A stretch of DNA of 64,000 bases from a virus. The stretch covers positions 62,001 through 126,000 of IMG/VR virus record IMGVR_UViG_3300035181_000471, one strand, 5' to 3'. Made by a program: the position numbers and the translations under genes. This document shows, one piece after another, positions 6,888-13,821 of this stretch. Numbering within the stretch: position 1 is the first letter of the stretch; each line of letters begins with the position of its first letter. Below the pieces are notes generated by a model. That model made no database searches. It worked only from the letters and a program-made list of their open reading frames with translations, and was not told the origin of the DNA.

Positions 6888-6903
6888 TTTGTGTTTAATA
6901 CTG
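6888..6903 (-). promoter_or_regulatory. AGTATTA-type promoter-like motif
   Basis: On the minus strand AGTATTAAACACAAAG lies just upstream of AAGGAGGC and the start of the exported-protein gene. It resembles the AGTATTA-N-GTAAAG motifs found upstream of several other minus-strand genes here. Confidence 0.45.
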
Positions 6904-6907
6904 GTTA

Positions 6908-7603
6908 CTAGACTTCTTTGATTCGAACGATAAGACCATCCTTGTTGGTGATAAGGTAGAAATCATCGTATTCATAGCTAGTTTTGGGATAGAGGGGGTC
7001 ATGGATAGTCGTGGTGCTGAGGTGCGGTCCCAGATGAATCTGTGCATCCTTAATGGAGGTTTCTGACACAGTAATGAGATACATAGAAGGGAGCAACAAG
7101 ATTCTAGAGATCCCGGTTTTCGAGCCTCTCGTATAGAATTTCTCAATTTTAACTGGTTCCACGACTTTAGCACTGAGTTGCTTGGCTGGCTTATTAGCTA
7201 CAGTTGGGACGCGAGACTTAATCGGCAGAGTAGGAAGGATATAACCAGCCAAGCCGTGCTTAACTGCTCCAATTTCCTGCATCACCAGTCCGATATCTGC
7301 CCTACGGAGGGTCATACCGACACTGGTGGAGATATCGTTACAGAACATATGAAGCTGTCTGACATTACGGTTAAGGTAATAGCCGTTCCCGCTAGGAAGC
7401 GGAGAGAACTCTTCAATCACATTTTCCTTAATTTCTTTCAGGACAAGTCGAAAAAGAGCCTCAGTCTTCTTAGCGTCAGCTTGAATGGACTTGGCCTTTT
7501 CCAACTTGGCCTTAGCCTTTACTTCCTCAGCCTGCCACTTAGTAATTAGCTCCTGACAAACAATTGGAGTAGTCCGATTCTTAATACGAGTGCGGGTTCC
7601 CAT
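6908..7603 (-). CDS. unknown protein, 231 residues
   Basis: Not recognised. The N-terminal 65 residues are basic and helical (repeated KAKAKLEKAKSIQADAKK) and could form a coiled coil or bind nucleic acid; the rest is mixed alpha/beta with no membrane segment. The ATG overlaps the stop of the DUF2786 gene (TAATG), so translation is probably coupled. Confidence 0.75.
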   Translation of the reverse strand: MGTRTRIKNRTTPIVCQELITKWQAEEVKAKAKLEKAKSIQADAKKTEALFRLVLKEIKENVIEEFSPLPSGNGYYLNRNVRQLHMFCNDISTSVGMTLRRADIGLVMQEIGAVKHGLAGYILPTLPIKSRVPTVANKPAKQLSAKVVEPVKIEKFYTRGSKTGISRILLLPSMYLITVSETSIKDAQIHLGPHLSTTTIHDPLYPKTSYEYDDFYLITNKDGLIVRIKEV

Positions 7604-8346
7604 TACCTGACTCCCAAAGTGGAGGTGGCTGTCTTGATGCGACCACGGTTATTCATATCCAGATTTCGACCAGTGGCCTGACCCTTGCTGTAAGCATCAC
7701 GGTCAATGTTACACTTAATAGAAGATGCAGAGCGAAGTTTACCAACGGTATCCTTGATGAAAGTATCAACCTGCTCACCCTGCTTTTCCAGCTTCATCAG
7801 AGCATACTGAGAACCACCCTTGAAGGCTTCTGCCTTAGTGGTGTTCAAGCGAGTGCGAATAGCGGTGGCGGCACCAAGATACCACGAATTTGCGTAAACC
7901 TTGCCCTGTCCAGAAGGAGCAAGGCGGGTAAGCTGGGTGATGGCGTAGGCCAGCAAGAAGCGAACATTGGCGATGTCGCTGGGACGGCCAAAGATCACGG
8001 TCTTTTTGCCACGCTGACCACCCATCTGGAAACCCTGACCACCGTAGTTAACTAGGCGGCAGTTATTGGCGGTAGCCAAAGCGCCTGCAAGAATGGCCTT
8101 CCAGCTAGCGATACGGCCAGCCAGGAAGAGAGGCTCGGCGTCCTGGATAATCGGCTCTTCGAAAGCCTTGGACTCCTCTTCGGAGAGTTCGGCCATCGTG
8201 AGCTTGTGCTTGTGAATGAGGGCTTGAGCCATAGACATGGCGGATTCGGCCTCGTGCTGGTTAGAGCTAGAAGCCGTTGCAAGAAGCTTGTTGATCCGCT
8301 CCTTGATGGTGGTCATATTAGGTGTAGCGGTAGTGGTCTCAGCCAT
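7603..8346 (-). CDS. DUF2786-domain protein
   Basis: A 247-residue protein. Residues 16-55 (IKERINKLLATASSSNQHEA, then AMSMAQALIHKHKLTMAEL) match the helical DUF2786 module common in phage and bacterial proteins of unknown role. The C-terminal part is basic, including QRGKKTVIFGRPSDIANVRF. GGAGGC lies nine bases upstream of the ATG. This ribosome binding site is also the arm of a perfect inverted repeat that encloses the promoter box (8355-8396). Confidence 0.82.
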   Translation of the reverse strand: MAETTTATPNMTTIKERINKLLATASSSNQHEAESAMSMAQALIHKHKLTMAELSEEESKAFEEPIIQDAEPLFLAGRIASWKAILAGALATANNCRLVNYGGQGFQMGGQRGKKTVIFGRPSDIANVRFLLAYAITQLTRLAPSGQGKVYANSWYLGAATAIRTRLNTTKAEAFKGGSQYALMKLEKQGEQVDTFIKDTVGKLRSASSIKCNIDRDAYSKGQATGRNLDMNNRGRIKTATSTLGVR

Positions 8347-8354
8347 GTGGTAGT

Positions 8355-8396
8355 GCCTCCAGAATGATTATACCACTCTGGAGGCTATTCCTTACC
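8355..8396 (-). promoter_or_regulatory. promoter inside a perfect inverted repeat that includes the RBS
   Basis: GCCTCCAGA (8355-8363) and TCTGGAGGC (8377-8385) are perfect complements, with GTATAAT (8367-8373, minus) in the loop. GGTAAGGAAT (8387-8396, minus) lies at about -35. On the minus strand the predicted transcript start falls at the beginning of the downstream arm, which carries the GGAGG of the DUF2786 gene. Confidence 0.7.
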
Positions 8397-8399
8397 AAA

Positions 8400-9527
8400 T
8401 TATTCCGAAATTTCTTCACGATCCTCAAGGGACAGCCACTCAAGAGTGGACTTAGGGCTGGCGTTCTTAAACCAATCCATTGCAGACTCTACACGACCAG
8501 AGCGAAGTGCAAACAAGACCCCGGAGTAGCGGTGCTTAAGAGCTTCAAACGCAAAGTCCTTCTGAGTCTCGATGTCCTTGATCTCACGGTAGGTTTTGTT
8601 GATGTTTTCAACCAACGAAGTGAGAGCGTTCTGGATTACAAGAATCTTATCCTGAACAAACTGAGGGAGAATGGACAGAACATCATCCACCTTCTCAGAA
8701 AGAATCAACTCAAGACGAGCCTTATTGGACTTACCCAGACCGTCACGCTGATGAGACATGAGACAGTATGCGTCACTTTTCAACTTGATACGGTTGAAGT
8801 TAGTATCAACGAGAACGAAGCCCTCAAACTCCAAAGGGTTACGGGTCTGAACATACTCTTTAAGAGCGTCCAGAGAGAAGCCGTCATACAATCTGACCAC
8901 AGGAGTAGGATGCTTAGGGTTCTCGTCCTTCCACACTTCCACATCGACTTCCTGAAGAGTATCAAGGTTGCGGATCGCTGTCAGAACCAACTTACGGTCC
9001 TTGTGGTGAACTACAACTTGATTTTCTGGCGAAAGTAACTCGTAGGCGTATGAAAAATTTGGCTCCATCGAGAAGATAAAGCGGGACCAAGATACCCCCA
9101 TGTCATGCAGGGCCTTGATAACCAAATCTCGATAAGACATACCTGAGTCATCAACCTCGTTAGATCCGTCAGGAATAGAGCGAGTCGAAACCTGCCAACC
9201 AAACTCTTCGTGGTACCATAGCGTGATCAAAGATCCATCCAGCTTCTCGTAGGTCTTGAAGTTCTCCCAATCGAAGCTAGAAGGGCAATGGCTCTCTCCG
9301 TAGTTGAAGAACTTGTTGAAGGCCCAACCCTTAACATCCCAAGTCGTAAGATCCAAGATGAGAGAGCGGCACTCCTGCACGATCTCCTCTCCCATAGGAG
9401 ACTCAATCATGGAGTAATTGAGGCAAGCCACATTCAGCTTCTCGTTTACGCGATAGCCGACATAGAACTCGGACTTGAGATCCTCAAGGGTCTTTCCAGA
9501 TCGAAGATATTCCTGAACCTTTAGCAT
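8400..9527 (-). CDS. rnlA: T4 RnlA (Rnl1)-type RNA ligase
   Basis: 375 residues, matching T4 RNA ligase 1 (374). The nucleotidyl-acceptor motif KLDGS is at residues 95-99, close to Lys99 of T4. ECRSLILD and FNKFFNYGE lie before it; YAYELLSPENQVV (motif III), EFEGFVLVD (motif IV) and IKLKSDAY (motif V) follow. It would seal 3'-OH/5'-phosphate RNA ends, classically tRNA anticodon loops cut by host nucleases. The start at 9527 is preceded by GGAGG at 9533-9537; the TTG at 9539 would swallow that site. It follows the cREC gene directly. Confidence 0.92.
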   Translation of the reverse strand: MLKVQEYLRSGKTLEDLKSEFYVGYRVNEKLNVACLNYSMIESPMGEEIVQECRSLILDLTTWDVKGWAFNKFFNYGESHCPSSFDWENFKTYEKLDGSLITLWYHEEFGWQVSTRSIPDGSNEVDDSGMSYRDLVIKALHDMGVSWSRFIFSMEPNFSYAYELLSPENQVVVHHKDRKLVLTAIRNLDTLQEVDVEVWKDENPKHPTPVVRLYDGFSLDALKEYVQTRNPLEFEGFVLVDTNFNRIKLKSDAYCLMSHQRDGLGKSNKARLELILSEKVDDVLSILPQFVQDKILVIQNALTSLVENINKTYREIKDIETQKDFAFEALKHRYSGVLFALRSGRVESAMDWFKNASPKSTLEWLSLEDREEISE

Positions 9528-9540
9528 AACTTCCTCCAAT

Positions 9541-9873
9541 TTAGCTGTTTACGAGTGTAGAATACGGGATGTGCTGAACCTTGTAGACATGGTTCTTCAA
9601 GAGATTAACCATGTTCCTGGCCCCCACGATGTTCATAGAGTGGACCACAACCTGATAAGGCGGATTCTCAGAGATGGCCTTAGCCAACTCATAGCCATCG
9701 GGGTAATTAAGACCCAAATCATGGTCCAAAAACATAACATCCCACTTTTCAGCGATACGAACAAGAGCATCGGTACCGTCAGAGTAGTGAATGTCATGAC
9801 CCTGTTTAGACAACATGGCCTCAATCTTCACAAAGCGGGGATGTTCATCGTCAATGACGAGGATACGAGCCAT
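9541..9873 (-). CDS. receiver-fold protein, cREC (cyclic-phosphate processing receiver) type
   Basis: A 110-residue stand-alone receiver fold: ILVIDDEHPRF at the first strand, DVMFLDHDLG at the second acidic strand, and VVHSMNIVGARNM near the end. The HDLG and HSMNxxGxxNM signatures are those of the cREC family, proposed to handle cyclic phosphate RNA ends in RNA repair loci, not of ordinary two-component regulators. It lies immediately upstream of the Rnl1-type ligase, which supports that reading. No kinase or output domain is present. Confidence 0.8.
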   Translation of the reverse strand: MARILVIDDEHPRFVKIEAMLSKQGHDIHYSDGTDALVRIAEKWDVMFLDHDLGLNYPDGYELAKAISENPPYQVVVHSMNIVGARNMVNLLKNHVYKVQHIPYSTLVNS

Positions 9874-9886
9874 GATTACCTCCAGT

Positions 9887-9912
9887 AGCCTATTATACCT
9901 TATTTTGTGGAG
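9887..9912 (-). promoter_or_regulatory. GTATAAT promoter-like site for the cREC/ligase pair
   Basis: GTATAAT on the minus strand (9892-9898) lies about 20 bases upstream of the cREC start. A short TGGAG (9908-9912)/CTCCA (9880-9884) repeat flanks it, weaker than at 8355, 11317 or 12276. It overlaps the 3' end of the upstream small gene. Confidence 0.5.
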
Positions 9913-10046
9913 TTCTTTTCCAGAATTTCTTTGGCTTCCTCAATTAGTTTGGGGTTAGAGAGTAATTCTAGGAGGCATTTGGACTTATGGATGGTTCCCA
10001 GATAGTCGCTGGTGAGGAGGTGCTTAAGAATGTCTTTCACTTCCAT
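9900..10046 (-). CDS. small protein, 48 residues, unknown
   Basis: Reads MEVKDILKHLLTS at the start and ends EILEKNSTK; helical and charged, no known domain. Its ATG overlaps the TAA of the upstream Zn/OB protein gene (TAATG), the coupling style used throughout this strand, which supports it as a real gene. Confidence 0.6.
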   Translation of the reverse strand: MEVKDILKHLLTSDYLGTIHKSKCLLELLSNPKLIEEAKEILEKNSTK

Positions 10047-11308
10047 TAGGCCACCTCCTCAATGAGTTCCAGTTTGCAGCGGGTCAGGATGGTCTGGGGG
10101 ACATCCTTGTAGTTGTCCAGCTTCTTGATCTTGCCAGTGATACGAACCTTGCTGAACTTGTGCAGATCGTTGTAGTTGCAGTTCACGAAGTCAAAAGAGC
10201 TAGTGAACCAAGTGGCAACACCCTTTGCACCCTGGACTTTGATCAGATAGGAAACACCAAACTCAGTGCTGAAGGTGGTAGTGAAAGCAATCTCGCCCTC
10301 CAGCGTGACCTTCTCGCCAATCTCACCCAGATACATGAAGGAGCAGATGGGGAGTTCCTGGGTCTCAGTGGGGGCCTTGTCCTTGCCCTCAGCTTCGAAG
10401 CCGACACCGATGAGGGTCAGGTACTTCTGAGCAGCGATAGCAGCCATAGCGGGGGAGCAAGTGCTGTCCACGATGGAGGAGCGCAGGTTGGAGGAGAAGA
10501 GGTCAGTCACAGCGTAACCATTCAGAAAGTAATCCTGAAGGGCAGAGAACTGCTTGTTGATCATTTCCCGATTTTCAGAGAAGAAAGTGTGAAGGGTGGG
10601 GGTTTTCTTAGTGTAGCCAGGAGTGTTAGGAGCCAGGTAATAGCTGGTGAGTTCCAAAGCCTCGTTAGCAGTGGAGTTATCAAACTTACTGCCAACGAAA
10701 CCACGACTCTGAACAGAAGCGAGAGCGGTGAGGATGAAGTAGTTAGCCCACAACATCTCAGCGGCACGGTGATCACGGTAACCACGCTCTTCCTCGCAGA
10801 AGTTGGTGAAGCAGGTCATGGCCTTCAGGAAGTTCTCGATACCGATACCATACCACTCCTTAGCGCAAGTGGCACCGATGGTGACAAGCTTCTCGTCTTT
10901 CTTGAAGATGTAGAGAGCGTTACGGCGGCGATTGGTGTTGCAATGATCGCAGTTGCTCTTGCGGTCCTTGATCATGTTGAACAGGATTTCATCGTATGTG
11001 TCAGAGGTTTCGTCAGCCTTGAAAATACGGTTGCCAGCTTCGTCAGAACCGAAGTCCAGACGAGCGATGAAAGTGGTGCCGTCCACGCCAACGCGATCAA
11101 TGGGAATGATCAGATCGAGCTTGTGGACCAGGACACGGCGATTGCGCTCATTGCCGTTTTCGTCAACCTGCGTGTAGGTGACATATTCTTCGGTGTGATT
11201 GGTCTGTTCGACCTCAGCATACCCGAATTTCACGAGCTTCTTGTTGATTTTGGCACAACGCTCGTTGAAGTGAGTCATCGAGGTGGTTTCAATCTTCACG
11301 ATAGCCAT
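10046..11308 (-). CDS. Zn-finger protein with C-terminal OB-like domain, possible ssDNA-binding protein
   Basis: 420 residues. A C-x2-C pair (CDHC, 120-123) with a further Cys at 148 (GATCAKEW) suggests a zinc knuckle around residues 115-155. The C-terminal ~95 residues (VTLEGEI, YLIKVQGAKGVATWF, KVRITGKIKKLDNYKDVPQT, ILTRCKLELI) have the strand pattern and the ITGKIKK-YKDVPQT-LTRCK ending seen in phage and plasmid OB-fold proteins. Single-stranded nucleic-acid binding is inferred. GGAGG is nine bases upstream, within the inverted repeat at 11317-11345. Confidence 0.7.
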   Translation of the reverse strand: MAIVKIETTSMTHFNERCAKINKKLVKFGYAEVEQTNHTEEYVTYTQVDENGNERNRRVLVHKLDLIIPIDRVGVDGTTFIARLDFGSDEAGNRIFKADETSDTYDEILFNMIKDRKSNCDHCNTNRRRNALYIFKKDEKLVTIGATCAKEWYGIGIENFLKAMTCFTNFCEEERGYRDHRAAEMLWANYFILTALASVQSRGFVGSKFDNSTANEALELTSYYLAPNTPGYTKKTPTLHTFFSENREMINKQFSALQDYFLNGYAVTDLFSSNLRSSIVDSTCSPAMAAIAAQKYLTLIGVGFEAEGKDKAPTETQELPICSFMYLGEIGEKVTLEGEIAFTTTFSTEFGVSYLIKVQGAKGVATWFTSSFDFVNCNYNDLHKFSKVRITGKIKKLDNYKDVPQTILTRCKLELIEEVA

Positions 11309-11316
11309 AGGTTACT

Positions 11317-11359
11317 GCCTCCACAAGTATTATACCAGGGGAGGCGGTAGATTTCTACC
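11317..11359 (-). promoter_or_regulatory. promoter inside an inverted repeat that includes the RBS
   Basis: GCCTCC (11317-11322) pairs with GGAGGC (11340-11345), with GTATAAT (11329-11335, minus) between. GGTAGAAAT (11351-11359, minus) is at about -35 and is itself part of a small palindrome, GGTAGA-TT-TCTACC. The downstream arm is the RBS of the 10046-11308 gene. Confidence 0.68.
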
Positions 11360-11365
11360 AAAATT

Positions 11366-11644
11366 TTAGGTTTTAGTAACTTCTTTTAATGCACACTTTG
11401 AGCAGCGGCGAACCTTGATGTCACACGGCTTGGGATCTCCAATTTCCACCCCTTGGAAGGTGGGGGTAGTAGTTCCAACTTCGTAGGTGTAGGGAAGCCA
11501 AGTGTGCTGGGTTTCATCACGGATAACCTGATGTAACACTCTCCCACAGTTGCAGACATGCCAAACTTCGTGAACCTGACAGTTGTCAACCTCTTTGAGA
11601 AGGTGGTAGACATGGCGATGAAAAAGGCGATCAAAAATGGTCAT
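11366..11644 (-). CDS. small Cys-rich protein, 92 residues, unknown
   Basis: Two CxC/CxxC pairs (VCNCG near residue 32 and RRCSKCALK near the end) separated by about 50 residues could bind one zinc. No other match. It starts right after the stop of the upstream gene (TAAATG). Confidence 0.65.
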   Translation of the reverse strand: MTIFDRLFHRHVYHLLKEVDNCQVHEVWHVCNCGRVLHQVIRDETQHTWLPYTYEVGTTTPTFQGVEIGDPKPCDIKVRRCSKCALKEVTKT

Positions 11645-11929
11645 TTAGTCTCCATAGCGACTCAGAAACGAGTCTGTGATGCTGTCTTCCTTCTTTTCAC
11701 GCTTAAGCTTCTTCAGTTCCACATACTTAGCGGGGAACGGAGGGCTGGAAGGGATGAGGTCTTCGGGCTCACCAAGGGCAAACAAGGCTCGGCGCAAGGC
11801 TCCAATTTCATTTCGGTAAAGCATGGCGAGTTCACCATTGTCCCACTCGGTTTCCAGCTTCACAGTGGCCTTATTGAGATAACAAAGGCGCTTCTGGATG
11901 GTAATTCGGGCGATCTTTTCAGGCATCAT
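11645..11929 (-). CDS. unknown protein, 94 residues
   Basis: Soluble, helical and charged, ending FLSRYGD; no recognised motif. AGAGGAAA lies upstream of the chosen ATG. It is in a row of small minus-strand genes read toward the Zn/OB protein gene. Confidence 0.65.
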   Translation of the reverse strand: MMPEKIARITIQKRLCYLNKATVKLETEWDNGELAMLYRNEIGALRRALFALGEPEDLIPSSPPFPAKYVELKKLKREKKEDSITDSFLSRYGD

Positions 11930-11943
11930 GGCATTTCCTCTGG

Positions 11944-12276
11944 TTAAACAAGGCGATCAGGGAAGCAGTTGTCATAAGCTTTACGAACCGTATCAGCCAG
12001 GACATCCACATACACTTCAACGGCTTCGTATTTGTAGTTACGGACTGAGGCGTTCTTACCACGGCCCATCTTGTATGAATTCACTTCGTAGATGTCCTTG
12101 CCAGCGTCCAGAAGGATCTCAACATAAATCCCCTTGGTGCAGACATAGGTAAGACCGTCCATACCCTTGTGGGTCATGGCAATGGACTTTTTGGCACCAA
12201 TGTAGGCACGGCACCAGTAATCGAGAGCGTTGATCTGACGGTTGATCTCGGTTGCTACTTCCAAGGTGTTGGACAT
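11944..12276 (-). CDS. unknown protein, 110 residues
   Basis: Begins MSNTLEVATEINRQINALDYW; a mixed alpha/beta soluble protein with no recognised domain. The ATG at 12276 follows GGAGGGAC; a GTG at 12288 would place the RBS inside the gene. The RBS is an arm of the 11-bp perfect inverted repeat around the promoter. Confidence 0.72.
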   Translation of the reverse strand: MSNTLEVATEINRQINALDYWCRAYIGAKKSIAMTHKGMDGLTYVCTKGIYVEILLDAGKDIYEVNSYKMGRGKNASVRNYKYEAVEVYVDVLADTVRKAYDNCFPDRLV

Positions 12277-12322
12277 TTGTCCCTCCACAGCTATTATACC
12301 GAAGGAGGGACAAATTTCTACC
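12276..12322 (-). promoter_or_regulatory. promoter inside an 11-bp perfect inverted repeat that includes the RBS
   Basis: TTTGTCCCTCC (12276-12286) and GGAGGGACAAA (12304-12314) are perfect complements; GTATAAT (12293-12299, minus) is in the 17-base loop and GGTAGAAATT (12313-12322, minus) is at about -35. The predicted start of transcription is near 12286, exactly where the RBS-containing arm begins. Confidence 0.75.
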
Positions 12323-12323
12323 G

Positions 12324-12725
12324 TTAGAGCTTCATTTCTTCAGTCGTTCCATTTTCACTAAAATAACGAACTTTACGAACCCCGGCCAACTTCATCAAAT
12401 GCTGACAGTTAGCGCACGGCTTAGAGGATGCGGGTCTACCATCCCCCCCGGTGCGCCAGACATACATAATGAGATTGGTATCACCGTCATAGTGTCTACG
12501 GCGAATAAGGGCCATCTGTTCGGCATGGACACAGACATTATACCCGGATTTGTGCTGACTTTGAGGGTGGCTCTTAGTCATTAGATTGAACCCGATGGAG
12601 AGAAGGTTACTACCACTGAACATTGCGGCCCCCATCTTCCAGGGGCTATAAGTCACCTCGGCATGAGCGGAGGCAGCTTCAGCGGCTTCAAATCCCTTTA
12701 CCCACCTTTTTCCTCTTCCGTTCAT
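12324..12725 (-). CDS. dCMP/cytidine deaminase family protein
   Basis: 133 residues with zinc ligands in CVHAEQMAL (HAE) and SKPCANCQHL (PCxxC), the signature of cytidine/deoxycytidylate deaminases. It probably makes dUMP from dCMP (or uridine from cytidine) and so feeds thymidylate synthesis with the thymidine kinase and dUTPase of this window. AGGAG precedes the ATG. Confidence 0.85.
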   Translation of the reverse strand: MNGRGKRWVKGFEAAEAASAHAEVTYSPWKMGAAMFSGSNLLSIGFNLMTKSHPQSQHKSGYNVCVHAEQMALIRRRHYDGDTNLIMYVWRTGGDGRPASSKPCANCQHLMKLAGVRKVRYFSENGTTEEMKL

Positions 12726-12804
12726 TTTTTCTCCTGGGAATTAGTCTACCTTGAAAGATCTTTTTGAAGAGTTCCATCTCTTCCTTTTTAACTTTTTCAG
12801 ACAT
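12688..12804 (-). CDS. small basic protein, 38 residues
   Basis: MSEKVKKEEMELFKKIFQG start, Lys/Arg-rich end. The ATG follows GGGGGAG by four bases and overlaps the stop of the next upstream small gene (ATGTCTGA); its 3' end overlaps the deaminase start. Overlap and a strong RBS support it; function unknown. Confidence 0.5.
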   Translation of the reverse strand: MSEKVKKEEMELFKKIFQGRLIPRRKNERKRKKVGKGI

Positions 12805-12934
12805 TTTCTCCCCCAAACGCTCTCTTTCTGAGAGCCAAAATCATTTCTGTTTCAGCCTGTGGTCGGCCTGAGGCTTCAAGCGTAAGACGGAAGTCCTTGT
12901 CTTCAGGATCAGTGACCGGAATTGGATTTTCCAT
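12797..12934 (-). CDS. small protein, 45 residues
   Basis: MENPIPVTDPEDKDFRLTLE start; acidic N-terminal and basic C-terminal half, no known domain. AGGAGATTCAA precedes the ATG. It lies between the HD hydrolase and deaminase genes. Confidence 0.55.
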   Translation of the reverse strand: MENPIPVTDPEDKDFRLTLEASGRPQAETEMILALRKRAFGGENV

Positions 12935-12943
12935 TTGAATCTC

Positions 12944-13459
12944 CTACTTAAGAATCTTGTCGAGAACTTCCCACATAGGTTCGAACACACCAGGAGTGTA
13001 AAGCGAAGCCTTAAACTCCGTGTATTCCTTACGATACATGCTGGTCTTTCCACCAGCTTCAACATTTGCAATTCGGTCACAGAGCTTCAGGAAGACAGCA
13101 GCGTGACTTTCCTTGATCTTGCCGTGAGTGGCTTCGTGACGAGCCCTTCGATTGACTCCAGGCTCATTGGTGACTCGCCAAATCAGTTCGGACACTTCCT
13201 CTCCGAAACGAGCGGTTAGTTCCTGACGAGTAACGCCAGTGTCTTCAATGAGATCGTGGCCCCAAGCCGCCAACACAACCACTTCAGGAGCGGTATTATA
13301 GGGGATATAAGGTAGGAACCGCAGAACCGTGTCACGAACTGCACGAAGATGGTAGGTGTAAGGACGGTCAAGGCTGTAGGTCTGATGCTTGTGATGCTCA
13401 GACGCAAAGGCAATCATGTCGTGTTCAAGGGCTTGGAAAGCGGCTTCAGTGTACTTCAT
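12944..13459 (-). CDS. SpoT/MESH1-like HD hydrolase
   Basis: A 171-residue HD protein: YTYHLRAV (His37), AAWGHDLIEDTGVT (HD at 68-69, ED at 72-73) and KLCDRIANV (Asp128). The HDxxEDT plus K-L-x-D-R-x-x-N pattern marks the (p)ppGpp hydrolase branch (SpoT HD, MESH1), here with no synthetase domain. It may remove host alarmone during infection or hydrolyse another nucleotide. The start at 13459 has GGAGGAAGCC just upstream; a TTG at 13507 is rejected. A 13-codon frame starting GTG about 65 bases upstream, behind AAGGAGG, might be a leader peptide. Confidence 0.82.
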   Translation of the reverse strand: MKYTEAAFQALEHDMIAFASEHHKHQTYSLDRPYTYHLRAVRDTVLRFLPYIPYNTAPEVVVLAAWGHDLIEDTGVTRQELTARFGEEVSELIWRVTNEPGVNRRARHEATHGKIKESHAAVFLKLCDRIANVEAGGKTSMYRKEYTEFKASLYTPGVFEPMWEVLDKILK

Positions 13460-13537
13460 GGCTTCCTCCGAATGGTTTTCAATGACTGGGGCAACAAGCG
13501 TGATCAAAGTTCTCGGACACTATGTCCTCCTTATTTG

Positions 13538-13545
13538 ATTATACC
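13538..13545 (-). promoter_or_regulatory. GTATAAT promoter-like box for the HD hydrolase
   Basis: GGTATAAT on the minus strand, followed by AAGGAGG. It lies immediately downstream of a terminator hairpin, so it would restart transcription. No clear inverted repeat surrounds it. Confidence 0.5.
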
Positions 13546-13555
13546 GGGATAAAAG

Positions 13556-13590
13556 CAAAAACCCCCCAAATTTCTTTAGGGGGTTCACTG
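13556..13590 (-). terminator. Rho-independent terminator
   Basis: On the minus strand ACCCCC pairs with GGGGGGT around an A/T-rich loop and is followed by TTTTT. It ends the transcript of the 48-residue gene at 13648-13794. Confidence 0.8.
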
Positions 13591-13633
13591 TGAAGGGCAA
13601 ATTGGGAGGGAGGAGGCAATGTCTTGCCCTTCA
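13591..13633 (-). ncRNA. 3' UTR hairpin with a C-rich, anti-RBS-like loop
   Basis: TGAAGGGCAA (13591-13600) and TTGCCCTTCA (13624-13633) form a perfect ten-pair stem. On the minus strand the loop contains CCTCCTCCCTCCC, complementary to GGAGG-type ribosome binding sites. A terminator hairpin follows directly, so the stop-codon-proximal 3' end could persist as a small RNA. See findings. Confidence 0.5.
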
Positions 13634-13647
13634 TTTTACTACTTCTT

Positions 13648-13794
13648 TTATTTCTTGTACTTTGACTCTATAATAGTTAGGTCAGGGTCGTGGTCAATGA
13701 GATTGAAATACTGCTCATCGGCCTGCTTGATCCATTCTTTTCGCTTTTCTTGGTCTCTAGGACTTACACCCTGGATTTCTTCTAAGTGATTCAT
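13648..13794 (-). CDS. small protein, 48 residues, unknown
   Basis: MNHLEEIQGVSPRDQEKRKE start, ends IIESKYKK; helical and charged. AAGGAG precedes the ATG, and an AGTATTAGGTAAGG motif lies just upstream at 13804-13817. Its transcript would end at the terminator at 13556. Confidence 0.65.
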   Translation of the reverse strand: MNHLEEIQGVSPRDQEKRKEWIKQADEQYFNLIDHDPDLTIIESKYKK

Positions 13795-13803
13795 GTTCTT
13801 ACT

Positions 13804-13817
13804 CCTTACCTAATACT
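13804..13817 (-). promoter_or_regulatory. AGTATTAGGTAAGG promoter-like motif
   Basis: Minus-strand match to the AGTATTA-N-GTAAAG family, 10 bases upstream of the 48-residue gene and overlapping its RBS region. Confidence 0.5.
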
Positions 13818-13821
13818 GGGA

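Noticed and set aside
9528-9539. TTG start extending the Rnl1-type ligase
   Set aside because: It would include the GGAGG RBS within the coding sequence; the ATG at 9527 has correct spacing.
10160-11350. 396-codon plus-strand open frame
   Set aside because: It lies antisense to the Zn/OB protein gene, which has an RBS, a promoter and recognisable motifs; the antisense product has no domain.
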